This document shows positions 16,216 to 24,697 of a stretch of 64,000 nucleotides of DNA, piece by piece. This DNA comes from Hoeflea sp. BAL378 (GTDB lineage Bacteria; Pseudomonadota; Alphaproteobacteria; Rhizobiales; Rhizobiaceae). The position numbers and the translations under genes were made by a program. The notes under the pieces are model-generated. The model did no database searches. It saw only the letters and a program-made list of their open reading frames with translations, and was not told where the DNA came from. The stretch is from NCBI RefSeq assembly GCF_000759435.1, contig NZ_JRJG01000038.1, forward strand, positions 124,001 to 188,000. The letters are read 5' to 3'. Position 1 is the first letter of the stretch; every line of letters begins with the position of its first letter.

Positions 16216-17691
16216 ATGGAATGGTATTATGCATTGAGCCTGCTGCTGGGCACGGTCTGCTTCTTCCTGTTTCTCGGCCTGCCCGTCGCCTTCGCCTTCA
16301 TGGCCGCCAATCTGTTCGGAACCGCCTTGTTCATCGGCGCCTGGTACTCGCTCGGCAACTGGGCCATCGTCATGGTGTCGCTCGAAAGCATGCCGATGGA
16401 ATTCCACGAGGCGGTCAGCTATTCACTCACGACGATCGCGCTCTTCCTGCTGATGGGGGAAATCCTGCTGCAGACGGGCGTGGCGTTCCGGGCGATCGGC
16501 GCCATCGAGCAGATGATTTCCCGCATACCCGGCCGTCTCTCCATCGTCGCGATCGTCGGCGGCACGGTGTTTTCCTCGCTGTCCGGTTCCACGGTCGCCA
16601 ATACGGCCATCCTGGGCAAGGTGCTGCTGCCCGACATGATCAAGCGGGGCTACAAGCCGGCGATCGCGATGGGGCCGATCATGGCCGTCGGCGGCATCGC
16701 CATGCTGATCCCGCCTTCCTCGCTTGCGGTTCTGCTCGCCAGTCTCGCGCAGCAATCGGTGGCCATGCTGCTGGTGGCGGGCATCGTGCCGGGCCTGCTG
16801 ATGGCGTTGCTGTTCTTTCTCTATGTGATCGTGCGTTGCACCCTCAATCCCGACCTCGCTCCCGCCTATGATCCGGATACCAGCCATCTCGATCGGCCGA
16901 TCACGCTCGCCTACCACAAGGCGGGGCGGCAGGTCTGGGCGCGGACCTATGACGGCAATCTCAAGCGGACGCTGAACCGGGTGTTGCCGTTCATCGTCTA
17001 TGTGACGCCGCTCATGTCCATCTTCGTGGTTGTCGTCGGCAGCATCTTCTTCAAGTTCGCGTCGCCCACCGAGGCCGCCGCGATGGGCTGCCTGGCGGCG
17101 CTCGGGTCGTGCTACTTCTTCCGGCTGTTCAAGGAAAAGATCACGATCACCGGCATCGAGGGCGCCGATTTCACCTGGCGCGCCATCGCCGATGCGTTGA
17201 TCGGCACCGTCAAGATCAACACGATGATCATCTTCATCATCGCGGGGTCCCTGGTCTTCACCCAGGCGCTGGCGGTTTCCGGTGCGACCAACGGCATGCT
17301 CGAAGCCATGGTTTCGCTGGAGATGAGCCCGCTGGTCGTGGTGATCATGATGATGGTGATCCTGCTGTTTCTCGGCGCCTTCATGGACCAGGTCAGCATG
17401 CTGCTCCTGACGCTGCCGTTCTTTCTGCTCGGGTCTCATTCCCTGCAGGCGGTCTATGACATCGACGCCATCTGGTTGATGGTGCTGATCCTGATTTCCA
17501 TGGAGATCGGACTTCTCACGCCGCCCTTCGGCCTGTTGCTCTATGTCATGAAGGGCGTGGCGCCCGAAGGGATCACGATCAGCCAGATCATCGGCTCCGC
17601 GGTGCCGTTCATCCTGATCGAGCTTCTGGTTCTGGGACTGCTGATCCTTGTTCCGGAACTGGCCACCTGGCTTCCGAACCAACTGAAATGA
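16216..17691 (+). CDS. dctM: TRAP transporter large permease subunit
   Basis: This 491-residue DctM-type permease is longer than the one at 8450 because of a loop at about residues 215-260. The helical-hairpin motifs GGIAMLIPPSSLAVLLAS and EIGLLTPPFGLLLYVMKG are present, as in sodium-coupled TRAP carriers. It forms the membrane carrier with the preceding dctQ and is followed by an MFS exporter in the same direction. The substrate is unknown. Confidence 0.92.
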   Translation: MEWYYALSLLLGTVCFFLFLGLPVAFAFMAANLFGTALFIGAWYSLGNWAIVMVSLESMPMEFHEAVSYSLTTIALFLLMGEILLQTGVAFRAIGAIEQMISRIPGRLSIVAIVGGTVFSSLSGSTVANTAILGKVLLPDMIKRGYKPAIAMGPIMAVGGIAMLIPPSSLAVLLASLAQQSVAMLLVAGIVPGLLMALLFFLYVIVRCTLNPDLAPAYDPDTSHLDRPITLAYHKAGRQVWARTYDGNLKRTLNRVLPFIVYVTPLMSIFVVVVGSIFFKFASPTEAAAMGCLAALGSCYFFRLFKEKITITGIEGADFTWRAIADALIGTVKINTMIIFIIAGSLVFTQALAVSGATNGMLEAMVSLEMSPLVVVIMMMVILLFLGAFMDQVSMLLLTLPFFLLGSHSLQAVYDIDAIWLMVLILISMEIGLLTPPFGLLLYVMKGVAPEGITISQIIGSAVPFILIELLVLGLLILVPELATWLPNQLK

Positions 17692-17722
17692 TGGCCCTTC
17701 GACCTTTCCGGGCTCCGCTCCC

Positions 17723-18940
17723 GTGACCCGGCCTCACGACCCTACGAAGGCAGATCAGCCGTTCAGTCGACCTGACATGCTGATCTACATGGGGGGCATC
17801 ACGGCGCTCGCGGCAGTCACGGTCGAAGTCGTGCTGCCGGCCACCGGCGTCGTCGCCCGGGCTTTCGGCAAACCGGAGGCCAGCGGCGCCTTGCTGGTGG
17901 GGGTCTACTTCCTGGCCTACGGAATCGGCCAGATTTTCTGGGGGCTCTATTCGGACGCGTTCGGCCGGCGGCGGGCGCTGCTGATCTCGCTGTTCGGCTT
18001 CGCGATCGCCTCGCTGGCCTGTGCGCTGGCGCCCACGTTCGAACTGCTTCTGGCGGCGCGCTGTGCGCAAGGATTGATGGCCGGCGCGCCGGTGATCGCG
18101 CGGGCGATGGTGAGGGATGTGTCGTCAGGATCGGAGGCGGCGCGCGTCCTGACGCTGCTCGGCGCCATACTGACAATGGCGACCCTGATCGCGCCCGTGC
18201 TGGGATCGGGGTTCCTGATCCTGTTTTCATGGCGCGTCATCTTTCTCGCGCTGATGACGCTGTCGCTGGCGTTCCTCGCCTACACGTTCTTCGTGCTCGA
18301 TCCGAACTTCGGCCGCAGCCGGCCGGAGCGGTTCTCGCTCAGGTTCCTGCGGCAGTCGGCCCGCTACCTGCTGGGGAACCGGCGCTTCGTGGTGCCGACC
18401 GCCACCGGAGGCCTGGTCTTCGGCGGCTATGCGTCGCTCGGCGCCGTGGGAGCCATCACGGCGGAAACACGATACGGGATCAGCCCCGGCTCCTTTGGCG
18501 CGTTGTTCACGGTCGCGGCTCTGGCCAACACCGCGGGTGCATTGCTCGCGGGCCAGTTGCTGAAGCGGATTACCTTGCGCAAGGTCGGCAACCTGGCGGT
18601 CACGATCCTGAGCGGTTCGGTCGTCCTCCATCTGGCGCTTAGCCAGCTTTCGCCCAATCTTCAGGTCTTCTGGATGTCTGTCTGTCTCTACCTGCTGGTG
18701 TTCGGGATGATCCTGCCCACGTCCATGGCTTCGGCCCTGGAGCCGGCCGCGGAGATGCCGGCCTTTGCCGCTTCCCTGTTCGGCGCCTGCACCATGATCG
18801 CGGGTTTCATGGGAGCGCTGATGGCGTCGCGTCTGTACGACGGCGACCACAGCGCAATCAGCTACACAATGGCGTGTTTTGGCGGGGGAGCGGTCCTGGT
18901 GCTGATTCTCGGCCGGTTGCGGGACTGGTCGGGACTATGA
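17723..18940 (+). CDS. MFS transporter, Bcr/CflA type
   Basis: This 405-residue major facilitator of the Bcr/CflA drug-resistance group has 12 membrane segments. The motif-A loop between helices 2 and 3 reads GLYSDAFGRRRAL, and motif C-like GAILTMATLIAPVLGSG is in helix 5, typical of proton-driven exporters. The GTG at 17723 has no clear ribosome site; ATG 17777 would remove a short polar N-terminus and is a fair alternative. Lying 31 bases after dctM and just before a hydrolase, it may export a product or excess of the TRAP substrate. Confidence 0.85.
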   Translation: MTRPHDPTKADQPFSRPDMLIYMGGITALAAVTVEVVLPATGVVARAFGKPEASGALLVGVYFLAYGIGQIFWGLYSDAFGRRRALLISLFGFAIASLACALAPTFELLLAARCAQGLMAGAPVIARAMVRDVSSGSEAARVLTLLGAILTMATLIAPVLGSGFLILFSWRVIFLALMTLSLAFLAYTFFVLDPNFGRSRPERFSLRFLRQSARYLLGNRRFVVPTATGGLVFGGYASLGAVGAITAETRYGISPGSFGALFTVAALANTAGALLAGQLLKRITLRKVGNLAVTILSGSVVLHLALSQLSPNLQVFWMSVCLYLLVFGMILPTSMASALEPAAEMPAFAASLFGACTMIAGFMGALMASRLYDGDHSAISYTMACFGGGAVLVLILGRLRDWSGL

Positions 18941-18995
18941 CATGGCGCCTTCCCAACACCGGGCGGGACCCATGGGAGACAGAGAGGTTCGCCGT

Positions 18996-19823
18996 ATGAT
19001 GCCGCAGATCGACCGCAGCTTCGTGGCGACGCCGTCCGGGCGCGTGCATGTGGCCATTGCCGGGCAGGGAGAGCCTGTCCTGCTGCTGCATCAGACCCCG
19101 CGCTCCTGGATGGAATTCGTCGATGTCCTGCCGCGCCTTGGCCGGACCCACCGGGCCATCGCCATGGATACGCGCGGATTTGGCGATTCCGATCCGCTCC
19201 CTTCCGACAGGACAACGATCGAAGGATGGGCCGAGGCAGCGCTGGAGATGATGAGTGCGCTGGGATACGAGAAATTTTGCGTCGCCGGGCATCATACCGG
19301 CGCGGTGATCGGCCTCGAGATCGCCGCCCGGGCGCCGAGCCGGGTTCGCCGGCTGGTCGTTTCGGCCATGTCCTATGTGGATGCGGCCCGCCGTGCGGCC
19401 TATGCGGGCGTCCGTGTCATCGACGAGGTCGAGCCCCGCGACGATGGCAGCCACCTCACGGAACTCTGGTCCCGCCGGCAGCCGCATTACCCGCAGGCGG
19501 ATGGCCGGGCATTGCTGGAACGCTTCGTCGTGGACGCGATCAGGGCAGGTCCCATGGCCGCGGAAGGGCACCGGGTCGTCAACCGCTACCGCATGGAAGA
19601 AAGGATCGGCCTTGTCGAGTGTTCGACGCTGGTCATCGCTCCAGGCGACGATACCAAGGCCTGTGCGATGGCTCCCCGGATCGTTGCCGCCCTGCAACAG
19701 GCGCAGCTGATGGAGATCCCCGGCGCAGGTATCCCGTTTCCCGACCAGATGCCGGAGACATTCGCACGCGCGGTGGCTGACTTCCTCGGGCGCAACGAGA
19801 CTGTACCGTCTGCCCCGACCTGA
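18996..19823 (+). CDS. Alpha/beta hydrolase with GHHTG elbow
   Basis: This is a 275- or 276-residue alpha/beta-fold protein. The HQTPRS oxyanion region is at residues 32-37 and the DTRGFGDSD segment near residue 58. The nucleophile elbow reads GHHTG (residues 98-102), so His100 stands where Ser, Asp or Cys is expected; a non-classical mechanism or a cofactorless-oxygenase-like role is possible. ATG 18996, followed by a second ATG, has AGAGAGG eight bases upstream; the earlier ATG at 18942 has none. The C-terminus keeps a His-poor GIPFPDQMPETFA stretch where the catalytic His would be expected, which again suggests divergence. Confidence 0.75.
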   Translation: MMPQIDRSFVATPSGRVHVAIAGQGEPVLLLHQTPRSWMEFVDVLPRLGRTHRAIAMDTRGFGDSDPLPSDRTTIEGWAEAALEMMSALGYEKFCVAGHHTGAVIGLEIAARAPSRVRRLVVSAMSYVDAARRAAYAGVRVIDEVEPRDDGSHLTELWSRRQPHYPQADGRALLERFVVDAIRAGPMAAEGHRVVNRYRMEERIGLVECSTLVIAPGDDTKACAMAPRIVAALQQAQLMEIPGAGIPFPDQMPETFARAVADFLGRNETVPSAPT

Positions 19824-19925
19824 GAGAAGAACGCAGGGAGCCGGCTTCCCTGGACGAGAGACATGTCAACCAGAGGCCGGCCAGTACGCGATGAGGACCG
19901 GCCGGTCTGATCAACGGAGATGAGA

Positions 19926-20723
19926 ATGCGGATTTTTTGGCAAAGCTTCGTCGACTCGAACATTGGAGCGTCTTACCTGAGCACGCTGCAAGCCTATCTC
20001 AATGACATCGCCGCCCCCGGGACCGAGGTCCATGTGGCGGGGATGGTGCCGCCCGATCGCGATTTCAGCCGCCTGAGCGAACTGCGCTGTGGTCTGCAGG
20101 CCATCGACGCGGCGCTGGCCGCCGAGGAAGCCGGGTACGACTGTTTCGTCATGGGCCATTTCCAGGATCCCTGCCTTTACGATGTGCGATCCGCCTTGCG
20201 GATTCCGGTCGTCGGCACGGGAGAGGCAACCTTGCTCGCGGCATCGCAACTGGGTCGGCGCATCGGCCTGGTCTCCATCGATCCCGCCTTCGAGATCATG
20301 CACTACGAACAGGCCGATCTTTACGGGCTCGGCCACCGGGTGAAATTCGTCAAGGGCCTTGGCCTGACCCCGCAGGACTTCAACGAGGCCTTCGCCGGCA
20401 ACGCGGAGAAGAAGGCCGCCTTGCTCAAGGGCTTTGCCGATTGCGCCCTGCCGATGGTCGAGGGCGGCGCCGATGTCATCGTCCCGGCCGGCGTCCTGCC
20501 GGGCCTGCTGATCGGCGGCGAGAAGGGCTTCATGGTCGGCAACGCGCCGGTCGTGAACTGCGCGGCGGTGGCGCTGAAATCCGCGGAAATGTGGGTCCAG
20601 CTCAACGCCTTGAGCGGCCTCGAGCCGAACCGCGGCCCGAGCTTCGGCTACGCCAACGAGCGATCACGCAAAGATTTCAGGACCTTGATGGCCCATGGCC
20701 AGAACGCCCTCGCTTCCAACTGA
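19926..20723 (+). CDS. Asp/Glu/hydantoin racemase-fold protein
   Basis: This 265-residue protein matches the aspartate/glutamate racemase superfamily (N-terminal RIFWQSF, then VMGHFQDP and the GIGLVS-like RRIGLVSID strand). In hydantoin-racemase relatives the two catalytic cysteines sit in GCxxDP and GCAGM. Here those places read GHFQDPCL and VPAGVLPG, so the standard Cys pair is absent and one Cys is shifted. It may be an isomerase, a decarboxylase or another reaction type of this fold. ATG 19926 is used because GGAGATGA precedes it; ATG 19920 is six bases earlier. Confidence 0.72.
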   Translation: MRIFWQSFVDSNIGASYLSTLQAYLNDIAAPGTEVHVAGMVPPDRDFSRLSELRCGLQAIDAALAAEEAGYDCFVMGHFQDPCLYDVRSALRIPVVGTGEATLLAASQLGRRIGLVSIDPAFEIMHYEQADLYGLGHRVKFVKGLGLTPQDFNEAFAGNAEKKAALLKGFADCALPMVEGGADVIVPAGVLPGLLIGGEKGFMVGNAPVVNCAAVALKSAEMWVQLNALSGLEPNRGPSFGYANERSRKDFRTLMAHGQNALASN

Positions 20724-20754
20724 TTTTCCAACAGCCCAACCAAGGACAAAGCAC

Positions 20755-21180
20755 ATGACGGACAAACTCATCTATACCGCAAAGGTCAGGACCACCGGCG
20801 GACGGGACGGCGGCAAGGCTGTCAGCAGCGACGGAAATCTGGACGTCGGCTTGTCGATGCCGAAGGAATTCGGAGGCGCGGGAGGCGACGGCACGAATCC
20901 GGAGCAACTGTTCGCCGCAGCCTATTCCGGCTGCTTCCTGAGCGCGACCAAACTGGTTGCCCGGCTCGAGAAGATCAAGCTTCCCGAGGATCCCACGATC
21001 GAAGCGCATATCGGCGTCCTGTCGACTTCGGAAGGATACAAGCTGACCGCGGAACTGCTGATCTCGATCCCGCAGATCGATCGGGACATCGCCGAAAGGA
21101 TCGTCGCCGAGGCGCACAAGCGGTGCCCGTTCTCGAACGCCACGCGGGGCAACATGGATGTCACGCTGACCCTGGTCTGA
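20755..21180 (+). CDS. Ohr/OsmC family organic hydroperoxide peroxidase
   Basis: This 141-residue Ohr-type thiol peroxidase is complete. The peroxidatic cysteine is in AAAYSGCFLSA and the resolving cysteine in KRCPFSNATRGN, and the conserved Arg/Glu-containing GGxGDGTNPEQLFA segment is present. It reduces organic hydroperoxides using lipoyl proteins in known members. AAGGA stands eight to nine bases before ATG 20755. It ends a plus-strand run and converges with the E1 dehydrogenase gene. The usual ohrR repressor is not in the window, so it may belong to the preceding operon. Confidence 0.92.
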   Translation: MTDKLIYTAKVRTTGGRDGGKAVSSDGNLDVGLSMPKEFGGAGGDGTNPEQLFAAAYSGCFLSATKLVARLEKIKLPEDPTIEAHIGVLSTSEGYKLTAELLISIPQIDRDIAERIVAEAHKRCPFSNATRGNMDVTLTLV

Positions 21181-21205
21181 CCGGGGCCGGACCGGAGGCT
21201 GCGCC

Positions 21206-23377
21206 TCACCGGCACATTCTCCGCATGGCGTCGCGAATGGCGTCCGCATCGCCGAGGGCTGCGCGGTTCAGGGGGGAGGAAACGGTCGGAGCCGCCAGTC
21301 CCCCCGTCACCCTCAGGATTTCGTGGTCGAGATAATCGAAGAACCGTTCCTGGATCTCGGCGCACCACGTCGCCCCCATCGACAGCCGCCGGGCGGTCTG
21401 CTCGGCGATGATCACGTTGCCGGTCTTCTTGATCGAGCGACCGATGGTCTCCCAGTCCATGCCGTGGTGATCGAGATTGCGCAGATCGATGATCTCGGCG
21501 TCGACGCCGCTTTCCTCGGCGGCGTCCACGGCGTTCTGCACCATGACCGATGTCGCGAGGATGGTGCAGGCCGCGCCTGGCCGCACCACGCGGGCGGAGC
21601 CGAAGGGGATGCAGAATTCCCGGTCGCCCGCCGGAACCTCGTATTCGCGCTGGTAAAAGGCGACATGCTCGAAGAGGACCACAGGGTCGTCGCAGCGAAG
21701 GGCCGAATTCATGAGGCCGATATAGTCGAAGGCGGTTGTCGGCATGACGATGCGCCAGCCGGGAAACATGCCGAACAGCGCCGAGGGGTCGCCCGAATGC
21801 TGGGACCCGTAGCCGGTGTGCGGGGAAATGCGCACCCTGAGCACCAGGGGCACCGGGAAGCCGCCGCCGAACATGTGCCGGACCTTGCCCACTCCGTTGA
21901 CGATCTGGTCGGCGGCCGTGAAGCAGAAATCGCCGAACATGATCTCCACGACCGGCCGAAGGCCGTTCAGCGCCGCCCCGAGCGCAATCCCGGTGAAGCC
22001 GTTTTCGGCGATCGGCATCGGCAGGATGCGCTCCGGGAAGCGTTCCAGCGCAGTCTTGGTGAAGCCGCTGACGCCCCCGCGCAATTGGTGCGCGTCCTCG
22101 CCCATGACGATGATCGTCGGGTCGCGGTCCATGGCGGCGGCAAGGGTCTCCGAGGCGGCGGTGACGTATTTCAGCTTTTCGACCGCTCTGCCATGCATCT
22201 GGTCATGGTCGAGAAAGCGCGCCCCCTTCATCTCGGCGAGGGTCCCGACGATCCCCTCATCAACCGTCGCAGGGTCCGGGAAGAGGCGGTCTGGGATCCT
22301 CAGCGCATTTCCGCCGGGCACCGGCTCGGTCAGGCGCGACGCGGCGGCGGCGACGCGCTCGGTCACGAGACTGTCGATGCGCGAGAAGGCCGCTTCGTCG
22401 AGGACGCCGAGCAAGGTCAGCCGCGCCCGCGCCAGGCTGATCGGGTCCCGCGCCTTCCATTCGGCTTCCTCTTCGCGCGTGCGGTAGCCGAAGTCGCTTC
22501 CCGCACGGCCGCCCGACTGATGCAGATGGCGGTAGCAGAGCGCCTCGATCACGACGGGACCCCCCGTCTCGCCGATGATGCGGCGCGCCTCCAGCATCGC
22601 CCTGTGAACGGCCACCACATCCATGCCATCGCATTCGATGGAGGCGATGCCCAGCATCGCGCCGCGGGAGGACAGCCTCGTCTCGCGCGTCACCTCTCTG
22701 ATGTGGGTCGACACGCCATAGAGGTTGTTCTCGATGAAGAAGATCACCGGCAGGTTCTGCGCGGCGGCGATGTTCATCGATTCATAGGTGGTGCCGGCGA
22801 GTGCCGCGCCGTCGCCGAAGAAGGTCACGGAGATGGCGTCGCGGCCCAGCATCCGGTCGGCCAGCGCGTAGCCCACGGCATGGGGCGGATTTCCGCCGAT
22901 GATCGCGGATGTTCCGACGATGCCGGCATCTTCATGGCGCATGTGCATCGAGCCGCCACGGCCACCGCAATAGCCCGGCGCGAGACCCATGATCTCGGCC
23001 ATGAGGCGGTAGATGGCCGTGTCCATGCCTTCGGCGAAGGAGTCGCGGCTGATGTCGAAATCCTCGGGCAGCTCGGCGTTCAGCAGCTTGGTCAGCACCT
23101 GGTGGTGGGCGCGGTGCGTGCCGTTGATCTTGTCGTGGGTGCCGAGCGCCGACATGGCACCGACCCCGCAGGCCTCCTGGCCGATGCTCGCATGCGCCGG
23201 CCCATGAATGAGCCCGGCCTTTTCGAGATCGAGCAGCTTCTCCTCGAACCGCCTGACGAGCAGCATCTGCCCGTACCAATTGACGAGATCGCGCGCCTGT
23301 TCGTCGCGCCAGTCCGACTCATTCACCTCGATCCGGAACCAGGGCGCCGCAGGCGAAATCGACATCTGGGTGACCAT
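21206..23377 (-). CDS. 2-oxo acid dehydrogenase E1, alpha and beta subunits fused
   Basis: This 723-residue thiamine-diphosphate enzyme carries the E1-alpha half (about 20-360) with the TPP motif GDGAALAGTTYES to FFIENN, then the E1-beta half (about 385-723) with GEDAHQLRGGVSG, the IAENGFTGIALGAAL segment and a C-terminal transketolase domain. Such E1 components decarboxylate pyruvate, acetoin or branched 2-oxo acids and pass the acyl group to a lipoyl E2. No E2 or E3 gene is in the window. ATG 23377 has AGAGGA six bases ahead; earlier in-frame starts run through the promoter. It is divergent from the acyl-CoA dehydrogenase, with the IclR-type palindrome between them. Confidence 0.88.
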   Translation of the reverse strand: MVTQMSISPAAPWFRIEVNESDWRDEQARDLVNWYGQMLLVRRFEEKLLDLEKAGLIHGPAHASIGQEACGVGAMSALGTHDKINGTHRAHHQVLTKLLNAELPEDFDISRDSFAEGMDTAIYRLMAEIMGLAPGYCGGRGGSMHMRHEDAGIVGTSAIIGGNPPHAVGYALADRMLGRDAISVTFFGDGAALAGTTYESMNIAAAQNLPVIFFIENNLYGVSTHIREVTRETRLSSRGAMLGIASIECDGMDVVAVHRAMLEARRIIGETGGPVVIEALCYRHLHQSGGRAGSDFGYRTREEEAEWKARDPISLARARLTLLGVLDEAAFSRIDSLVTERVAAAASRLTEPVPGGNALRIPDRLFPDPATVDEGIVGTLAEMKGARFLDHDQMHGRAVEKLKYVTAASETLAAAMDRDPTIIVMGEDAHQLRGGVSGFTKTALERFPERILPMPIAENGFTGIALGAALNGLRPVVEIMFGDFCFTAADQIVNGVGKVRHMFGGGFPVPLVLRVRISPHTGYGSQHSGDPSALFGMFPGWRIVMPTTAFDYIGLMNSALRCDDPVVLFEHVAFYQREYEVPAGDREFCIPFGSARVVRPGAACTILATSVMVQNAVDAAEESGVDAEIIDLRNLDHHGMDWETIGRSIKKTGNVIIAEQTARRLSMGATWCAEIQERFFDYLDHEILRVTGGLAAPTVSSPLNRAALGDADAIRDAMRRMCR

Positions 23378-23422
23378 GGGCTTCCTCTTGAAGGCAGTCG
23401 GAACATTCCGGATTTCATTTCT

Positions 23423-23435
23423 GGAAATTAATTCC
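23423..23435. promoter_or_regulatory. Candidate IclR operator, copy 1
   Basis: GGAAATTAATTCC is a near palindrome in the 136-base gap between the divergent E1 and acyl-CoA dehydrogenase genes. TGGAAATTAATT is identical to the sequence at 25597-25608 ahead of the IclR and CoA-transferase genes. Binding by the IclR protein encoded at 24698 is inferred. Confidence 0.6.
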
Positions 23436-23513
23436 GATTTTGATTGATTGTCAAACGAAGCTGTGCGAGCCTTTTGATATCCATCATTCCTGTCCACATT
23501 CGAAAGTCCATCC

Positions 23514-24653
23514 ATGATCAGGGATCGTGATCTCATCGCAGCGCTCACGGAGACAGTGCGCCGCTTCGTCCGCGAACGGCTGATGCCCGCGGAAGCTCAA
23601 GTCGAGGAGGACAATGCGATACCGCCGGGCCTGGTCGACGAAATGCGGTCGATGGGGCTCTTTGGCATGTCCATACCGGAGGCCCATGGCGGGCTCGGCC
23701 TGACGATGGAGGAAGAGGTGCTGGTCGCGCTCGAACTCGGCTACACATCCGCGGCATTCCGCTCGGTCATCGGCACCAACAACGGCATCGGCTCGCAGGG
23801 CATCATCCTCGACGGCACCGACGCGCAGAAGTCCCACTGGCTGCCGCGGATGGCGAGCGGCGAGGTGATCGGATCCTTCGCGCTGACCGAACCCGATATC
23901 GGATCGGACGCCGCCTCGGTGAAGACGACCGCGGCGAGGGATGGCGATGGCTACGTGCTCAACGGCACGAAGCGCTACATCACCAATGCGCCTGTCGCCG
24001 ATGTCTTCACGGTGATGGCCCGCACCGGTGGCGAAGGCGCCGGAGGGGTCTCCGCCTTCCTCGTCCCGGCCGACAGCCCGGGCCTGTCGCTCGGACCCGT
24101 CGACAGGAAGATGGGCCAGCGCGGCACACGGACCTGCGACGTGATGTTCGACAATTGCCGCGTTCCCGCCGATGCGCTGATCGGCGGCCGGGAAGGCCAG
24201 GGCTTCAAGACGGCGATGAAAGTGCTCAACCGCGGGCGGCTTCATATCGCCGCCGTGTGCGCGGGCACGGCGCAGCGGCTGTGCGACGAGAGCGTCGCCT
24301 TCGCCAAGACCCGCGTCCAGTTCGGCAAGCCGATCGCCGAGCACCAGTTGATCCAGGCCATGCTGGCCGACAGCGCCACCGAGACCTTTGCCGGCCGGTC
24401 CATGGTGCTGGAGGCCGCCCGCATGTTCGATGACGGCGACCGCATCATCCAGCAGGCGGCGAGCGCGAAGCTGTTCTGTTCCGAAATGGTGGGCCGCGTC
24501 GCCGACCGGGCCGTGCAGATCCACGGCGGCGCCGGCTACATGCAGGCCTATCCGGTCGAGCATTTCTATCGCGATGTCAGGCTGTTCCGCCTCTATGAGG
24601 GGACCTCGCAGATCCAGCAACTGATCATCGCCCGGGAAATGCTGAACGCCTGA
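23514..24653 (+). CDS. Acyl-CoA dehydrogenase
   Basis: This 379-residue flavoprotein is a complete acyl-CoA dehydrogenase. The signature FALTEPDIGSDAASVKTTA and the C-terminal GGAGYMQAYPVE and RLYEGTSQIQ motifs are present, the last with the catalytic glutamate. It would introduce an alpha-beta double bond into an acyl-CoA and pass electrons to ETF. It is divergent from the E1 gene and converges on the IclR gene with 44 bases between. Together with the CoA-transferase this fits catabolism of a short or branched acyl-CoA; the chain length is not shown. Confidence 0.92.
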   Translation: MIRDRDLIAALTETVRRFVRERLMPAEAQVEEDNAIPPGLVDEMRSMGLFGMSIPEAHGGLGLTMEEEVLVALELGYTSAAFRSVIGTNNGIGSQGIILDGTDAQKSHWLPRMASGEVIGSFALTEPDIGSDAASVKTTAARDGDGYVLNGTKRYITNAPVADVFTVMARTGGEGAGGVSAFLVPADSPGLSLGPVDRKMGQRGTRTCDVMFDNCRVPADALIGGREGQGFKTAMKVLNRGRLHIAAVCAGTAQRLCDESVAFAKTRVQFGKPIAEHQLIQAMLADSATETFAGRSMVLEAARMFDDGDRIIQQAASAKLFCSEMVGRVADRAVQIHGGAGYMQAYPVEHFYRDVRLFRLYEGTSQIQQLIIAREMLNA

Positions 24654-24697
24654 CCGGGCAAAAGGCCGCGGGCGGAAGCCGCATCGGCCGGAATCGC

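Noticed and set aside
21323-23431. 702-codon open frame antisense to the fused E1 gene
   Set aside because: It has low-complexity His/Arg/Gly-rich translation, and the opposite strand carries both TPP-enzyme halves with intact motifs.
24664-24689. GGCCG/CGGCC repeat between the acyl-CoA dehydrogenase and iclR genes as terminator
   Set aside because: The arms are five bases with a long spacer, which is expected often in such GC-rich sequence.
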